Below, piece after piece: positions 22,267 to 35,873 of a DNA stretch of 64,000 bases. Within the stretch, counting starts at the first letter, position 1; each line of letters begins with the position of its first letter. The translations under genes were made by a program, and so were the position numbers. The stretch comes from Papio anubis. Its lineage: Eukaryota > Chordata > Mammalia > Primates > Cercopithecidae. Location: assembly GCF_008728515.1 (NCBI RefSeq), contig NC_044981.1, forward strand, positions 10,052,895 through 10,116,894, read 5' to 3'. The notes beneath the pieces were generated by a model. That model saw only the letters and a list, made by a program, of their open reading frames with translations. It searched no databases and was not told the DNA's origin.

Positions 22267-23273
22267 ATGGGGAAAAAACAGCAGAAAAGCTGAAAATCAG
22301 AACACCTCTTCCCCTCCAAAGGAACGCAGCTCCTCACCAGCAATGGAAGAAAGCTGGATGGAAAATGACTTTGATGAGTTGAGAGAAGGCGGCTTCAGAT
22401 GATCAAACTTCTTTGAGCTAAAGGAGGAAGTTCGAACCTATCACAAAGAAGCTAAAAACCTTGAAAAAAGATTAGACAAATAGCTAACTAGAGTAACCAT
22501 TGTAGAGAAGTCCTTAAATGACCTGATGGAGCTGAAAACCATGGCACGAGAACTACATGACGAATGCACAAGCTTCAGTAGCCGATTCAATCAACTGGAA
22601 GAAGGGGTATCAGTGATTGAAGATCAAATGAATGAAACGAAGCAAGAAGAGAAGTTCAGAGAAAAAAAGAGTAAAAAGAAATGAACAAAGCCTCCAAGAA
22701 ATATGGGACTATGTGAAAAGACCAAATCTACATCTGATTGGTGTACCTGAAAGTGACAGGGAGAATGGAACCAAGTTGGAAAACACTCTGCAGAATATTA
22801 TCCAGGAGAACTTCCCCAACCTAGCAAGGCAGGCCAACATTCAAATTCAGGAAAAACAGAGAATGCCACAAAGATACTCCTTGAGAAGAGCAACTCCAAG
22901 ACACATAATTGTCAGATTCACCAAAGTTGAAGTGAAGGAAAAAATGTTAAGTGCAGCCAGAGAGAAAGGCTGGGTTATCCACAAGGGGAAGCAGATCAGA
23001 CTAACAGCAGAACTCTTGGCAGAAACTCTACAAGCCAGAAGAGAGTGGGGGCCAATATTCAACATTCTCAAATAAAAGAATTTTCAACCCAAAATTTCAT
23101 TACCAGCCAAACTAAGCTTCATAAGTGAAGGAGAAATAAAATCCTCTACAGACAAGCAAATGCTGAGAGATTTTGTCACCCCCAAGCCTGCCCTACAAGA
23201 GTTCCTGAAGGAAGCACTAAACATGGAAAGGAACAACCAGTACCAACCACTGCAAAAACATGCCAAATTGTAA
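22267..23273 (+). pseudogene. L1 ORF1 remnant
   Basis: Remnant of the ORF1 RNA-binding chaperone gene. ATG at 22267 is followed by a TGA at codon 9 (22291-22293), where the family has a Trp codon. The total length of 1007 bases is not a multiple of three, so at least one frameshift exists. A long readable piece at 22632-23075 spans the end of the coiled coil, the RRM (ending with the RRATPRHIIVRF region) and part of the C-terminal domain, then ends at a TAA just before 23076. The expected final codon position is at 23271-23273. No functional protein is possible. Confidence 0.93.
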
Positions 23274-23323
23274 AGACCATCGATGGCATCAACTAACGAG
23301 CAAAATAACCAGCTAACATCATA

Positions 23324-26300
23324 ATGACAGGTTCAAATTCACACATAACAATATTAACCTTAAATGTAGATGGGCTACATGCTCCATTTAAAAGACACAG
23401 ACTGACAAATTGGATAAAGAGTCAAGACCCATCACTGGGCTGTATTCAGGAGACCCATCTCACTTGCAGAGACACACATAGGCTCAAAATAAAGGGATGG
23501 AGGAAGATCTACCAAGCAAATGGAAAACATAAAAAGGCAGGGGTTGCAATCCTGATCTCTGATAAAACAGACTTTAAACCAACAAAGATCAAAAGAGACA
23601 AAGAAGGCCATTACACAATAGTAAAGGGATCAATTCAACAAGAAGAGCTAACTATCCTAAATATATATGCACCCAATACAGGAGCACCCAGATTCATAAA
23701 TCAAGTCCTTAGATACTTGAAAAGAGACTTAGACTCCCACACAATAATAATGGGAGACTGTAACACCCCACTGTCAACATTAGACAGATCAATGAGACAG
23801 AAAGTTAACAAGGATATCCAGGAATTGAACTCAGCTCTGCATCAAGTGGACCTAATAGACATCTACAAAACTCTCTACCCCAAGTAAACAGAATATACAT
23901 TCTTCTCAGCATCACATCACACTTATTCCAAAATTGACCACATAGTTGGAAGTAAAGCACTCCTCAGCAAATGTAAAAGAACAGTAATTATAACAAACTG
24001 TCTCTCAGACCACAGTGCAATCAAACTAGAACTCAGGATTAAGAAACTCACTCAAAACCACTCAACAACATGGAAACTGAACAACCTGTTCCTGAATGAC
24101 TACTGGGTACATAACGAAATGGAGGCAGAAATAAAGATGTTCTTTGAAACCAATGAGAACAAAGACACAACATACCAGAATCTCTGGGACACATTTAAAG
24201 CAGTGTGTAGAGGGAAATTTATAGCACTAAATGCCCACAAGAGAAAGCAGGAAAGATCTAAAATTGACACCCTAACATCACAATTAAAAGAACTAGAGAA
24301 GCAAGAGCAAACACATTCAAAAACTGGCAGAAGGCAAGAAATAACTAAAATCAGAGCAGAACTGAAGGAGATAGAGACATAAAAAACCCTCCAAAAAATC
24401 AATGAATCCAGGAGCTGGTTTTTTGAAAAGATCAACAAAATTGATAGACCACTAGCAAGACTAATAAAGAAGAAAAGAGAGAAGAATCAAATAGATGCAA
24501 TAAAAAATGATAAAGGGGATATCACCATCGATCCCACAGAAATACAAACTACCATCAGAGAATACTATAAACACCTCTACACAAATAAACTAGAAAATCT
24601 AGAAGAAATGGATAAATTCCTGGACACATATACCCTCCCAAGACCAAACCAGGAAGAAGTTGAATCCCTGAATAAACCAATAACAGGCTCTGAAATTGGG
24701 GCAATAATTAATAGCCTACCAACCAAAAAAATTCCAGGACCAGACAGATTCACATCCAAATTCTACCAGAGGAACAAGGAGGAGCTGGTACCACTCCTTC
24801 TGAAACTATTCCAATCAACATAAAAAGAGAGAATTCTCTCTAACTCATTTTATGAGGTCAACATCATCCTGATACCAAAACCTGGCAGAGACACACACAC
24901 AAAAAAAGAGAATTTTAGATCAATATCCCTGATGAACATTGATGCAAAAATCCTCAATAGAATACTGGCAAACCTAATTCAGTGGCACATCAAAAAGCTT
25001 ATCCGCCACGATCAACTGGGCTTCATCCCTGGGATGCAAGGCTGCTTCAACATATGCAAATCAGTAAACATAATCCATCATATAAACAGAACCAAAGACA
25101 AAAACCACATGATTATCTCAATAGATGCAGAAAAAGCCTTTGACAAAATTCAGCAGTCCTTCATGCTAAAAACGCTCAATAAATTAGGTATTGATGGGAC
25201 GTATCTCAAAATAATAAGAGCTATTTATGACAAGCCCACAGCCAACATCATACTGAATGGGCAAAAACTGGAAACATTCCCTTTGAAAACGGGCACAAAA
25301 CAGGGATGCCCTCTCTCACCACTCCTATTCAACATAGTGTTGGAAGTACTGGCCATGGCAATCAGGCAGGAGAAAGAAATAAAAGGTATTCAATTAGGAA
25401 AAGAGGAAGTCAAATTGTCCCTGTTTGCAGATGGCATGATTGTATATCTAGAAAACCCCAACTCGTCTCAGCCCAAAATCTCCTTCAGCTGATAAGCAAC
25501 TTCAGCAAAGTCTCAGAATACAAAATCAATGTGCAAAAATCACAAGTATTCTTATACACCAATAACAGACAAACAGAGAGCCAAATCATGAGTGAACTCC
25601 CATTCACAATTGCTTCAAAGAGAATAAAATACCTAAGTAGGAATCCAACTTACAAGGCACGTGAAGGACCTCTTCAAGGAGAACTACAAATCACTGTTCA
25701 ATGAAATAAAAGACGACACAAACAAATGGAAGAACATTCCATGCTCATGGATAGGAAGAATCAGTACGGTGAAAATGACCATACTGCCCAAGGTAATTTA
25801 TAGATTCAATGCCATCCCCATCAAGCTACCAATGAATTTCTTCACAGAATTGGAAAAAACTACTTTAAAGTTCACATGGAACCAAAAAAGAGCCCACATT
25901 GCAAAGACAATCCTAAGCGAAAAGAACAAAGCTGGAGGCATCACGCTACCTGACTTCAAACTATACTACAAGGCTACAGTAACTAAAATAGCATGGTACT
26001 GGTACCAAAACAGAGATCTAGACCAATGGAACAGAACAGAGCCCTCAGAAATAATATCACACATCTACAACCATCTGATCTTTGACAAAATTGACAAAAA
26101 CAAGAAATGGGGAAAGGATTCCCTGTTTAATAAATAGTGCTGGGAAAACTGGCTAGCCATATGTAGAAAGATGAAACTGGATCCCTTCCTTACACCTTAT
26201 ACAAAAATTAATTCAAGATAGATTAAAGACTTAAATGTCAGACCTAAAACCATACAGGCCCTAGAAGAAAGCCTAGGCAATACCATTCAGGCCATACGCA

Positions 26301-27158
26301 TGGGCAAGGACTTCATGTCTAAAACACCAAAAGCAATGGCAACAAAAGCCAAAATTGACAAATGGGATCTAATTAAACTAAAGAGCTTCTGCACATCAAA
26401 AGAAACTACCATTAGAGTCAACAGGCAACCTACAGAAAGAGAAAAAAGTTTTGCAATCTACTCATCTGACAAAGGGCTAATATCCAGAATCTACAGAGAA
26501 CTCAAACAAATTTATAAGAAAAAAACAAACACCCCCAACCAAAAGTGGCCAAGGATATGAACAGACACTTCTCAAAAGAAGACATTTATGCAGGCAACAG
26601 ACACATGAAAAAATGCTCATCATCACTGGCCATCAGAGAAATGCAAATCAAAACCACAATGAGATACCATCTCACACCAGTTAGAATGGCAATCATTAAA
26701 ATGTCAGGAAATAACAGGTGCTGGAGAGGATATGGAGAAATAGGAATACTTTTACACTGTTGGTGGGACTATAAACTAGTTCAACCATTGTGGAAGACAG
26801 TGTGGCGATTCCTCAAGGATCTAGAACTAGAAATACCATTTGACCCAGCCATCCCATTACTGGGTATATACCCAAAGGATTATAAATCATGCTGCTATAA
26901 AAACACATGCACACGTATGTTTATTGCAGCACTGTTCACAATAGCAAAGACTTGGAACCAACCCAAATGTCCACCAATGATTGACTGGATTAAGAAAATG
27001 TGGCACATATACACCATGGAATACTATGCAGCCATAAAAAAGAATGAGTTCATGTCTTTGGAGGGACACGGATGAAGCCAGAAACCATCATTCTCAGCAA
27101 ACTATCGCAAGGACAAAAAGCCAAATCCCGCATGTTCTCACTCATAGGTGGGAATTGA
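23324..27158 (+). pseudogene. L1 ORF2 remnant (endonuclease / reverse transcriptase)
   Basis: Remnant of ORF2, normally about 1275 codons. Readable pieces: 23324-23887 (endonuclease, with the CIQETHL active-site Glu region and a MGDCN motif where the family has MGDFN), 24608-24823, 24932-25492 (reverse transcriptase, with GCPLSPLLFNIVLE), 25661-26137 and 26545-27075. Lesions include TAA at 23885-23887, TAA at 24380-24382, frame change near 25458, and others. The RT catalytic FADD reads FADG at 25424-25435, losing an essential Asp. The expected stop is TGA at 27156-27158. The element could not mobilise itself. Confidence 0.95.
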
Positions 27159-27384
27159 ACAATGGGAACACTTGGACACAGGTAGGGGAACATCACACAC
27201 CAGGGCCTGTTGTGGGGTGGGGGGAGTGGGGAGGGATAGCATTAGGAGATGTACCTAATGTAAATGACGAGTTAATGGGGGCAGCACACCAACATGGCAC
27301 ATGTATACACATGTAACAAACCTGCACGTTGTGCACATGTGCCCTAGAACTTAAAGTATAATTTTTAAAAAACAAACTTTATAG

Positions 27385-27445
27385 CTGAGGGAAGGTGATT
27401 AAATGCTTCTGAGCCTCAGTTTTCTTATCTGTAAAATGAGAATAA
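27385..27445 (+). mobile_element. MIR fragment
   Basis: GCCTCAGTTTTCTTATCTGTAAAATGAG is the highly conserved MIR core, here next to the L1 right-hand target duplication. The upstream part is short, so the L1 may have landed at the edge of this MIR. Confidence 0.6.
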
Positions 27446-27459
27446 AAAGAAACGGAAGG

Positions 27460-27592
27460 GGCTAGGCCCAGTGGCTCACACCTGCCATCCCAGCACTTTG
27501 AGTGGCTGAGGTGAGAGGATCACTTGAGGCCAGTAGTTCAAGACCAGCCTGGGCAACATAGTGGGACGCTGTCCCTACTCAAATAAATAAAT
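27460..27592 (+). mobile_element. Free left Alu monomer (FLAM-like)
   Basis: Only the left arm is present: CTAGGCCCAGTGGCTCACAC through GCAACATAGTGGGAC, followed directly by an A-rich (AAAT)n end. No second arm. Ancient monomeric Alu relatives look like this. Confidence 0.8.
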
Positions 27593-27654
27593 GAAGTTGT
27601 TTTGAAGATTTTAAAACTCAATATATAAAAGTCACAGTAAGTTTTGTTTTTGTT

Positions 27655-27959
27655 TTTTTGTGTTTTTTTTTTTTTTTTGAGATGGAGTCTCGCTCTGTCA
27701 CCTAGGCTGGAACGCAGTGGCACAATCTCAGATCACTGCAATTTCCACCTCCTGGGTTCAAACAATTCTCCTGCCTCAGCCTCCCGAGTAGCTGGGATTA
27801 CAGCCCTGTGCCACCATGCCCGGCTAATTTTTTGTATTTTTAGTAGAGATGGGGTTTCACTATGTTGGTCAGGATGGGTTTGATCTCCCAACTTCATGAT
27901 CTGCCCGCCTTGGCCTCCCAAAGTGCTGGGATTACAGGCGTGAGCCACCGCGCCTGGCC
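27655..27959 (-). mobile_element. Alu SINE (AluS-like)
   Basis: Complete reverse Alu with a T16 tail and both arms. It ends in ...CCACCGCGCCTGGCC. Confidence 0.95.
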
Positions 27960-29095
27960 TCCTTCTTTTATTTTATAAAGTTATCTTATTAACCTCTAAA
28001 ACATAGAACAAGAAAGAAGGCACTTTCAGGGCTCTGCTTTCTGTCTTTCTCTCCTTTCCTGCTCTGTCCCTCTTCCCTGGTAAGTCAGTCCAAGTGTCCA
28101 GGTGCCTAGTGCTATCACATGACAGCTGCCTTAATTATAACTTTGGTTTCTTTGAGTGTGAAACAAATACCGTGAAAGCTGGCTCTGAAACAAAACTTTA
28201 AAAATGACAGTGGGAGCAAAAATTATTCTAGCACTTCCTGGTGAATACACACTGTTTAGAAAGGGGTTACTCTTGAAGAAACAATAGTGTGTGGCTATAC
28301 CAGGTACTCAGCATCGAAGGGAAAGATCAAATTATGTAAAAACATACAAAATAATTCTCCTTAAATGAGAAAAGTTTGTGTGTGTGTGTGTTTCACCTAT
28401 GAAGTCAGTGAGTTTAAAAATTAAGACCTACTTCTTAGATAATAAAGTTTAGCCTTTAAAAATGGCCTCCTCCTACCTGAATGAACTATAGTATACAATC
28501 AAATTTTTCTGACCTTAAACATATGGAAATGATACAGTTTCTAACCAATCCTTATTTAAATGGATTTTTCTTTTCCCTAAGCATGATGTCAGTCAAATGA
28601 AAGAAGAAAATCTCTGTCTACCTGTTACCACCCAAACTTAGTAAGGTGGTCCTGAATTTGAGTCACAATGCTTTAGACTTTTCTTGACATCTAATTTGTA
28701 TTGTACCAAATAAATTAAGTCTAAGTGCATTAAGATATCACCCAACTATTTAAATTGGCTCATTTACAAAGGGATTCTTTTTGATTCCAAACCAAATTTA
28801 TCAAATTCTCCCCGGTATCTGTACCTTATCATAGTTTCTCTATTTCTCCTGTTGGGGCCACCAGCCTCTCGGTTACCTAGGATCCCCTTGATTCTTACCT
28901 TTTTCTTCCATTATAGGAGCAATGAGCTACCAAGTCAAACCAGCTGTGCCAATGAAAGAGGTCTACGTCCAACTGCACCTCTTTCTTCTCACTACCACAG
29001 AAATACATTAGACTTGCATCACCTTCTGGCTTGTACCATTTAAAATAGTTTTTTCACTAGGAATTCTGCCTCAAGTCTTTTGCCAACTCCAGTTC
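27960..29095. other. Repeat-poor stretch without a recognised gene
   Basis: About 1.1 kb of unique-looking sequence with one short (TG)n run at about 28376-28391. The 63-residue frame at 28852-29043 has no identifiable feature. Confidence 0.4.
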
Positions 29096-29590
29096 ATCCC
29101 GTCATCTCTAGATTACTACCCCTAAAGCATAATACTGAATTAATGGCTCCCTTACATTCATTCACTCAAAACACTTTCATGACACCAACCAGACTCCTCA
29201 AGACACTTTAATGGCACCTAAATAAGTATTTAAGGTCCACAATTAGCCAACTAAATTCTACATTTTCAGACTTTTCTCCATACCACGCTGCCCTTTTCTT
29301 AACCCAGTGTTGAGTCAAACTAATTGTCCCACATGAGGAACCTACGTGGTACCTTCCCTCCTTCTTCTTCTCTTGCTGCTTCTCTCATTTCCTCCTTTCT
29401 TTCCACCTTTCCTCGCCAGTTGAAATCCTCATTATGCTTCAAAATTAATATTGTGAAGGATTGCCTGTTCCCTGGAGTTAGAAATAACTTTGCCTTCCTT
29501 TGAGCTTTCATAGCATGCTGAATTTCTCTTTTCAGACTCACTCATTCATTACAGTTATTTATGTACATATCTTTATTTTCCTATTATACA
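29096..29590 (+). mobile_element. Probable L2 LINE fragment
   Basis: Diverged but L2-like order: AAGTATTTAAGGTCCACAAT, TTTTCAGACTTTTCTCC and a distant TTATTTATGTACATATCTTT end. Weak, and based on remembered consensus only. Confidence 0.35.
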
Positions 29591-29619
29591 TAGGTATGCA
29601 CCTCAGAGTCAAGATATGC

Positions 29620-30053
29620 CCACCAGGAAATAATTTTCCATGAGTTTTATGCTTCTGCACGTCTTCCAAGCAGAGGTTCTGGCTGCATTGGTTTCAGACT
29701 ATCTTTTCAAGGATGTTTACAGAGCAAACAGTCTTGGAAGATAGAGGTAGTGTCTCACTTCAGAGCAAAGGCAGGTCTGCTTATGGTTCACAGCAATAAG
29801 GGCATAGGTCAGGCATGCTTACTGATTCTAATAAAAAAGCTAGTCTGTCTAAGCTCAGAGTTCCTTCCCCAAAACACACCCTACTCCATGTACAAATACC
29901 ATCTAGCCCTCTTCACATCACACTTTGAGAAATGGCACTCAGGAAATCAGCACAAATGCAGATACTCTGGGTTTTGCTTCTATGCATAACAAAGTCTTTT
30001 GTCTCTGATCCAGGAGTCTCATGTCTTCTGCCAGCACTCCTGAAACTATGATA
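29620..30053 (+). mobile_element. LTR-like segment of a class I endogenous retrovirus
   Basis: Shares ordered blocks with the segment at 38234-38634: GCAAACAGTCTTGGAAGATAG versus GCAAACAGCTTTGGAAGATAG, then CTCTTCACATCACACTTTGAG versus CTCTTCATGTTGCACTGTGAG, and the ends TTTGTCTCTGATCCAGGAGT versus TTTGTTTCTGACCCAAGAAT. Both copies close near a GAAACTATG / GAAGCTGTG sequence. This is how two diverged LTRs of one family look. The LTR10/HERV-I group is one possible name, not established. Confidence 0.45.
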
Positions 30054-30059
30054 GGGAGA

Positions 30060-30604
30060 CTCTAAAGAGGCCCCATGATTCCCACCTCCTGATATTCACA
30101 CCCTGGGTGACTCACCTCCTGTTGAGTCTGAAGAGGACCTGTGACTTGTTTCTATCAGACAGCATATAGCAAAGGTTGTAGGATGTATGTGACTACGTGT
30201 ACATGATTACGTTACAGACAGTTGTAACATCTATCATGCGAGGAGACTCTTTTTCCCCTTACTGGCCTTAAGGAAGCAAGTGGCTATGTTGGGAAGGCCA
30301 AGGTGGTAAGGACCTGAAAGCAGTTTTTAGCCAAGAGCTATCAAGAAACTGAAGCTCCAGTACAAAGCCTACAAAAAACCTAAATTCTTCCAGCAAGTAT
30401 GTGCCCTTGGAAGCAGATCCTTTTCTAGTCAAGCCATAAATGAGAACACAATCCTGGCTAACATCTTGATTGCAGCCTTATCGAGGACCCAGCTAAGCCA
30501 TGCTTGAATTCCTGACTTACAGAAACTATGAAATAATCTATGGGTATTAATGAAGCTGTTAAATTTTTTATAATATAGTTACTAAACAATATATAATTAA
30601 TACA
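30060..30604 (+). mobile_element. MLT1 MaLR LTR
   Basis: Forward MLT1: GGCCCCATGATTCCCACCTC at the start, AGGACCCAGCTAAGCCATGC and CCTGACTTACAGAAACTATG near the end, closing with a degraded ATATAGTTACTAAACAATAT. It lies between the LTR-like segment and the retroviral internal sequence. Confidence 0.72.
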
Positions 30605-30829
30605 GAGGCAAACTTGGTAATTTTTTTGCAAGTAGGGTGAAATCTCAGACCCTTCATAGTTCTTAGCAGTTTTGGCAGCAAGGATGGGATGCTGACAGAG
30701 ACATGGCTTTCAGGAAGGAGAAAGATAAGGGTCTTGTAGACTAATTAATGGACTTTGAGGGAAATCCATGGGAATTATCAGTAAACATGTTGACCACATT
30801 ATACGGTTAACTGGGCAATAAGTGGTTCT

Positions 30830-32290
30830 CCATTTTATTGCCTGTTAATGAGGAGGAATTTTCCTTAATTCCCCAACTTACTGGGCTCAGGTCAAGTCCC
30901 AAGAAGCAGACTCGGACTGCTAGCTGGGCGGTACCCTGGTTGTTTCTAACTCTCCTCCAAGAAGGGGAACTTTCTCACCAATCCAGCAGCCAGCCTCAGG
31001 TATATCCCATGGTAACAACTTATGGTAGATTCATCCTGGAGGAGGCAGAAGGTGCTGTCTTCTTTCAGACAACGGTTACAGAGACATCCATTTATAGTGT
31101 GTATACCAGGTGGGAAATTTTCAACAATCATGGGCAGACACTAATAGCATTGTGATTATACCTGAAAAACACCAGCTATCTCTTTGGGGAAGATGTTACT
31201 CTTAACTCCATTGCCTGAAGCAAAACTGTTGTTCAATGGAACTCCTGAACCTGGGCCTGGGCCTGGTTCACACATAGTTGGGCTAAATTGAAACCAATAG
31301 TGTCTGTTGGGTGGCTGCAACTGTCTAGCCTTATTGACAGCCATGCACAACCAAAAACGCAGATGTCTGCTCAAATCAGTGAGTAGAACTCAAGTCCATT
31401 CTCACTGTTCTGCCCACGATTCCCCTCAACAAACTGTGTTAAATTTTGACTGGCTTTTGGACCAAGACCAATGGTCTAATTGTTTGGTCTGCTACTTGGA
31501 AAACTGTAGGCTGGCAGATTAAAGATACCCTCATTTTGCTTCATGAAATGAAAAAAAAAAAAAAAAAAAAATCATGGCTGCTAATTAAATCTTCTGGGTT
31601 ACTCACACAGGAGTCCAGGGTAAAGGCCCATTCTCTGATGGAACTAGCTGGAATCAAATTGCTGATTGAGTCTGTACCATCCAGACTGCCACTGGTGCTG
31701 TCTGGATCTGTCCTTATACTGAATACGGCAACACACGCACCATCATAGACTAAGTAAAAAGTAAAGGACCATATGTTTTTTGATGCTGAGTTATCATGAC
31801 AAGCCAGTCTTCTGACTCTTGCCAAGTCAACCCATTTATTTTACAGTGAGTGAGGCAACGTAACACAGGGTACGGCTCCCATCCACTCCTGGAAAATGGA
31901 GCATATCAGACTTTTAACCCCTTCTCGGAGCTATCAGTGGTACCTCACTGCTACTGACATTTTGGGGGGATTGTGGTGTTACTTTTCCAGTATGATCAGC
32001 AGAATCTAGCCACAATATTGTGGCTCTTGAAACTAAAAGGAGTCACAGTGTTTTTGGTTCTCTGGAGCATTTGCATTCTAATATGCCTTTTTTACCAAAG
32101 CCATTCAACAAGCTAATAGTCAAGATAGTCTTGAAAATAATGGAGCAACCATCCAGCAATTAGTTGAACTTAACAGCTGAGTATCATCAAAGAAAGAGGC
32201 TCTCAAAAATAGGCCAACACCACTGTCAGCCCAGGGTAACTGTGGGCATACCTGAGGCTGTATTCACTAAGGATCAATGTCAGAGGGGTT
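30830..32290 (+). mobile_element. Degraded ERV internal region (env-like)
   Basis: About 1.4 kb that I interpret as the envelope-side part of a class I endogenous retrovirus, mainly because it lies on the same strand as, and upstream of, the clearer env end at 37822-38120, with an L1 between them. Open stretches exist at 30838-31155 and 31446-31748, in different frames and separated by stops. An A21 run at about 31550-31570 interrupts it. Nothing here can be read as an intact protein. The attribution is inference. Confidence 0.35.
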
Positions 32291-32875
32291 ATACTGCAGG
32301 AAGAAACAGACACCACAAAAAATAATCCAGCCAATCCGTTAAACAGTAAACAAGAAAATAAAAATAACAAGCGCAGGGGGAGAGAGGGAAGGATAGAGCA
32401 CCAGCATCCACAGTTGCTACATTATCGAAAGTTCTTGGTATCCAACAAAAAAATTACAAGATATGCAAAGAAAGAGGAAGGCAGTACACCAGGAAAGAAG
32501 CAGACAACAGAAGTTGCTTGTAAGAGAAACTAGATATTGGATCTAACAGAAAAAGCATTCAAGGTAGCCATTATAAATATACTCAAAAACCTAAAGGAAA
32601 CCATAATTAAAGACATAAAAGAATGATTACAATGGGCATTTATGGACAATGTCATATGAAATAGAGAATACCAGTAAAGAGGTAGAAATTTTATATATAT
32701 ATATATATATTTTAAAAGCCAAATGGAAATTCTGAAGTTGAAAATACAATAACTAAGATTTAAAAATACCAGAGGGGCTTAAGAGTAAGTCTGAGAAGCA
32801 AAAGAAATAATTAACAAACATGAAGCTATATCAGTAGAAGGTATGAAATCCAAAAAATTAAAATAAAAAAAAAAG

Positions 32876-33206
32876 GGCCGGGTGCAGTGGCTCACACCTG
32901 TAATCCCAGCATTTTGGGAAGCCAAGATGGGTGGATTGCCTGAGATCAGGTGTTGGAGACCAGTTTGGCCAACATGATGAAACCCCATCTCTACTAAAAA
33001 TCTCTGCAAAAAATTTAGCCAGATGTGGTGGCATGCACCTGTAATCCCAGCTACTCGGGAAGCTGAGGCAGAGGAATTGCTTGAACCAGGGATGTGTGTA
33101 GAGGTTGCAGTGAGCTGAGATCATGCCACTGCACTCCAGCCTGGGTGACAGAATGAGACTCCATCTCAAAAAACAAACAGCAATAACAACAACAACAACA
33201 ACAAAA
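32876..33206 (+). mobile_element. Alu SINE (AluS/J-like)
   Basis: Forward Alu inserted in the L1, with a distinct ATCTCTGCAAAAAATTTAGC mid-linker and a (CAA)n tail. Diverged in both arms. Confidence 0.93.
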
Positions 33207-35873
33207 ATCAGCGTTAGAAAAATAAAGATAGACTTAGAGAGCTATAAGATACTATTAAGCACATCTACATATCCATACTGGAGTACCAGAAGGAGAGAAA
33301 GAAAAAGAAATTGATAGAAAAAATATGGGAATAAATAATGACTGACAACTTACCAAATGTATCGAAAAGAAATAATCTACATATCTAGGAAACTCAGCAA
33401 CCTCCAAGTTGAATAAACACAAAGAGATTCAGAAGCAGTCTCATCATAGTAAAAATATTGAAAATCAAAGACAAGGAGAAACTCTTAAAAGCACTTAGAG
33501 AAAAACAATTTGTCACTTACAGATAAGCCCCAATAAGATTAACAATGTACTCATCAGCAGAAGCAATGGAAACCAAAGGATAATATATTCAAAGTGTTCA
33601 AGGAAAACACTATTCAGCAAGTTACTCTTCAAAACTGAAAGAAAATTGAAAACATTCCCAGATAAATAAAAACTAAAAAAAAAAGTGTTGCTAACAGATC
33701 TGTCATATAAGAAATACTAAAAGAAGTTCATCAGGCTGATGTGACCACAGATAGTAATTAGAATCCACACACACAAAAAAAGAACACCAGTAAAGACAAT
33801 CATGTAATCAAAAAACCCATATAAATGCATATTGATTCTACTTTCTTCTCTTATTTTAAAAATAAGTGTACAGAACACTATGTATATAGTGTGTTATTGG
33901 GCCTATAACATATAGAAATGCAATATATTTGCCAAAAACAGCACAAAGGTGATAGATAGAAATGAAGTTGTATTGGGCTAAGAAAATGGCTCCAGATGTT
34001 AACTCAAATTCGGAGTAACAAATGAAGAGAACCAGAAACAATAAATACAAAGCTAATTTAATAAAAGGTGTAAGTATAAACTCACCTTCTTTTCTTCTCT
34101 TAACTTTTTTGAAAGACAAAATTATATAAAGTAATAATTATAGCAGTCCTTTTGAATTTGTAACTTGTATGGATTTAATAATTATGATAATACCACAAAA
34201 AGAGGGAAAAGAAAAATAGATGTAACAGATATAACAAAATACCATAAGAAGAAGAAAAAGGAATATTTCTATATCTCACTTGAATTAATTTAGTATAAAT
34301 CTGAAGCTGATTGTAAGCAAGAATAACCACTAAAAAAGTTCAAAAATAATTTGTGAAAAAATTATTAAAGAAATTAAAATTCTACATTAGAAAATATTAG
34401 CTTAATGCAAAGAAAGCAGTCAAGGAAAAATAGTGGAACAAAAAGCCATGAAACATAAAAATTAAAATTAAAATGGCAGGTGTAAACCCAACTGTAATTG
34501 AAAATAACAGTAAATGTGAATGAACTAAACAGTCCAATCAAAAGACAGAGATTGTCCAACTCTGTTGGGTTAAAAAAATAGGATTCAACTATGTGCTTGC
34601 TGTCTATAGGAGACATACTTTTCATTCAAATACATAGATAGAAAATAAAAAGATTTTTTTAAAAAGGACATACCATACAAACAGCTACTACAAAAAAGCT
34701 GGAGTAAATGGCTATACTAATTTCAGACAAAACACACTTAAAACATACAATGTTACTAGATATAAAAAGGGACAATTTATCATGATAATGTGGTCAATGC
34801 ATCTGGGAGATATAACCATCATAAACATATATGCATGTAGTAACAGAGCACCAAAATATTTAGAACCAAAACTGACTGAAATGAAGAGAGGAATAGACAA
34901 TGCACCAATAAGAGTTGGAAACTTCAATATTCCACATTCAACAATTGATAGAACAACTAAGCAGATCAACAAGGAAACAGAAGACCTGAACAACACTGTA
35001 AGCCTAGTGAACTATAAACATAATAAACTAGACCTAGAAGACACTTAGAAGATATTTCATCCAACAACAGCAGAATATGCATTGTTCTTAAGCACACATA
35101 TAACATTTTCTAGAAGAATCTGTTAGGCAATAAATCAAATCTCAATAAATTTTTAAAAACAGAAATAATGCAAAGCATGTTCTCTGACCACGATGGAATT
35201 ATATAAGACATTAATAACAGAAAAAAATGGGAAACTCACAAATATGGGAAAATTAAACAATACACTCCTAAATGACCAATGGATCAAAAAAGAAATTAAA
35301 AGGAAAATAAGAAAAATTTCAAGTGAATGAAAATGAAAATAGAACATACCAAAACATATGAGATACAGCAAAAATCAGTGCTTGGAGGAAAATTGACAAG
35401 TGCAAATGAAAGGAGGAAAGATTTCAAGTCAATAACCTAAACTTACATCTTAAAATAGACATTTGAAAAAGAAGAAGAAAAAAACTAAACTTAAAGCAAG
35501 CAGAAGCAAAAATGAAACAAAATATGAAGATTAGAGCAGAAATTAATATAATATAGAATAGAAAAATAATAGAGAAAATCAATGAAATCAAAAGTTGGTA
35601 GCTTTTAAAAAACAAAACTGATAAATATTTAGCTAAATTTATCAATAAAAAAGACAGAAAACTCAGATTACTAAGATCAGAAATGAAAAAGACATCACTA
35701 CTGACTTTATAGAAGTGAAAAAGATTATAAAGTAATACTATGAACAATGATACACTAAATTAGGTAACTTTGATGAAATGGACAAATTCCTATAAAGGCA
35801 CAAACCACCAAAATTGACACAGGAGGAAATACACAATCTGAATAGATCTATAACAAGTATAGAGATTGAATTA

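Larger units (their letters stand above)
21253..27365 (+). mobile_element. Near full-length L1 (L1PA-type), inactive
   Basis: A 6.1-kb LINE-1 with all parts in order: 5' UTR (21253-22266), ORF1 remnant (22267-23273), spacer, ORF2 remnant (23324-27158) and 3' UTR to about 27360. TAAAAAACAATTTTA (21238-21252) and TAAAAAACAAACTTTA (27366-27381) are an imperfect target duplication, so both ends are original. The 3' end reads AAGTATAATTTTT instead of the usual AATAAA-bearing tail, so the poly(A) signal is damaged. Both ORFs carry nonsense and frameshift changes. The retained roughly 130-bp segment of the 5' UTR points to an L1PA lineage older than, or outside, the hominoid L1PA3 branch. Confidence 0.96.

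Noticed and set aside
21253..27365. Active L1 element
   Set aside because: Nonsense and frameshift changes in both ORFs, a damaged RT catalytic site, a decayed poly(A) signal and an imperfect target duplication.
30838..31748. Surviving retroviral protein in the ERV remnant
   Set aside because: The open stretches are short, in different frames, separated by stops and broken by an A21 run.
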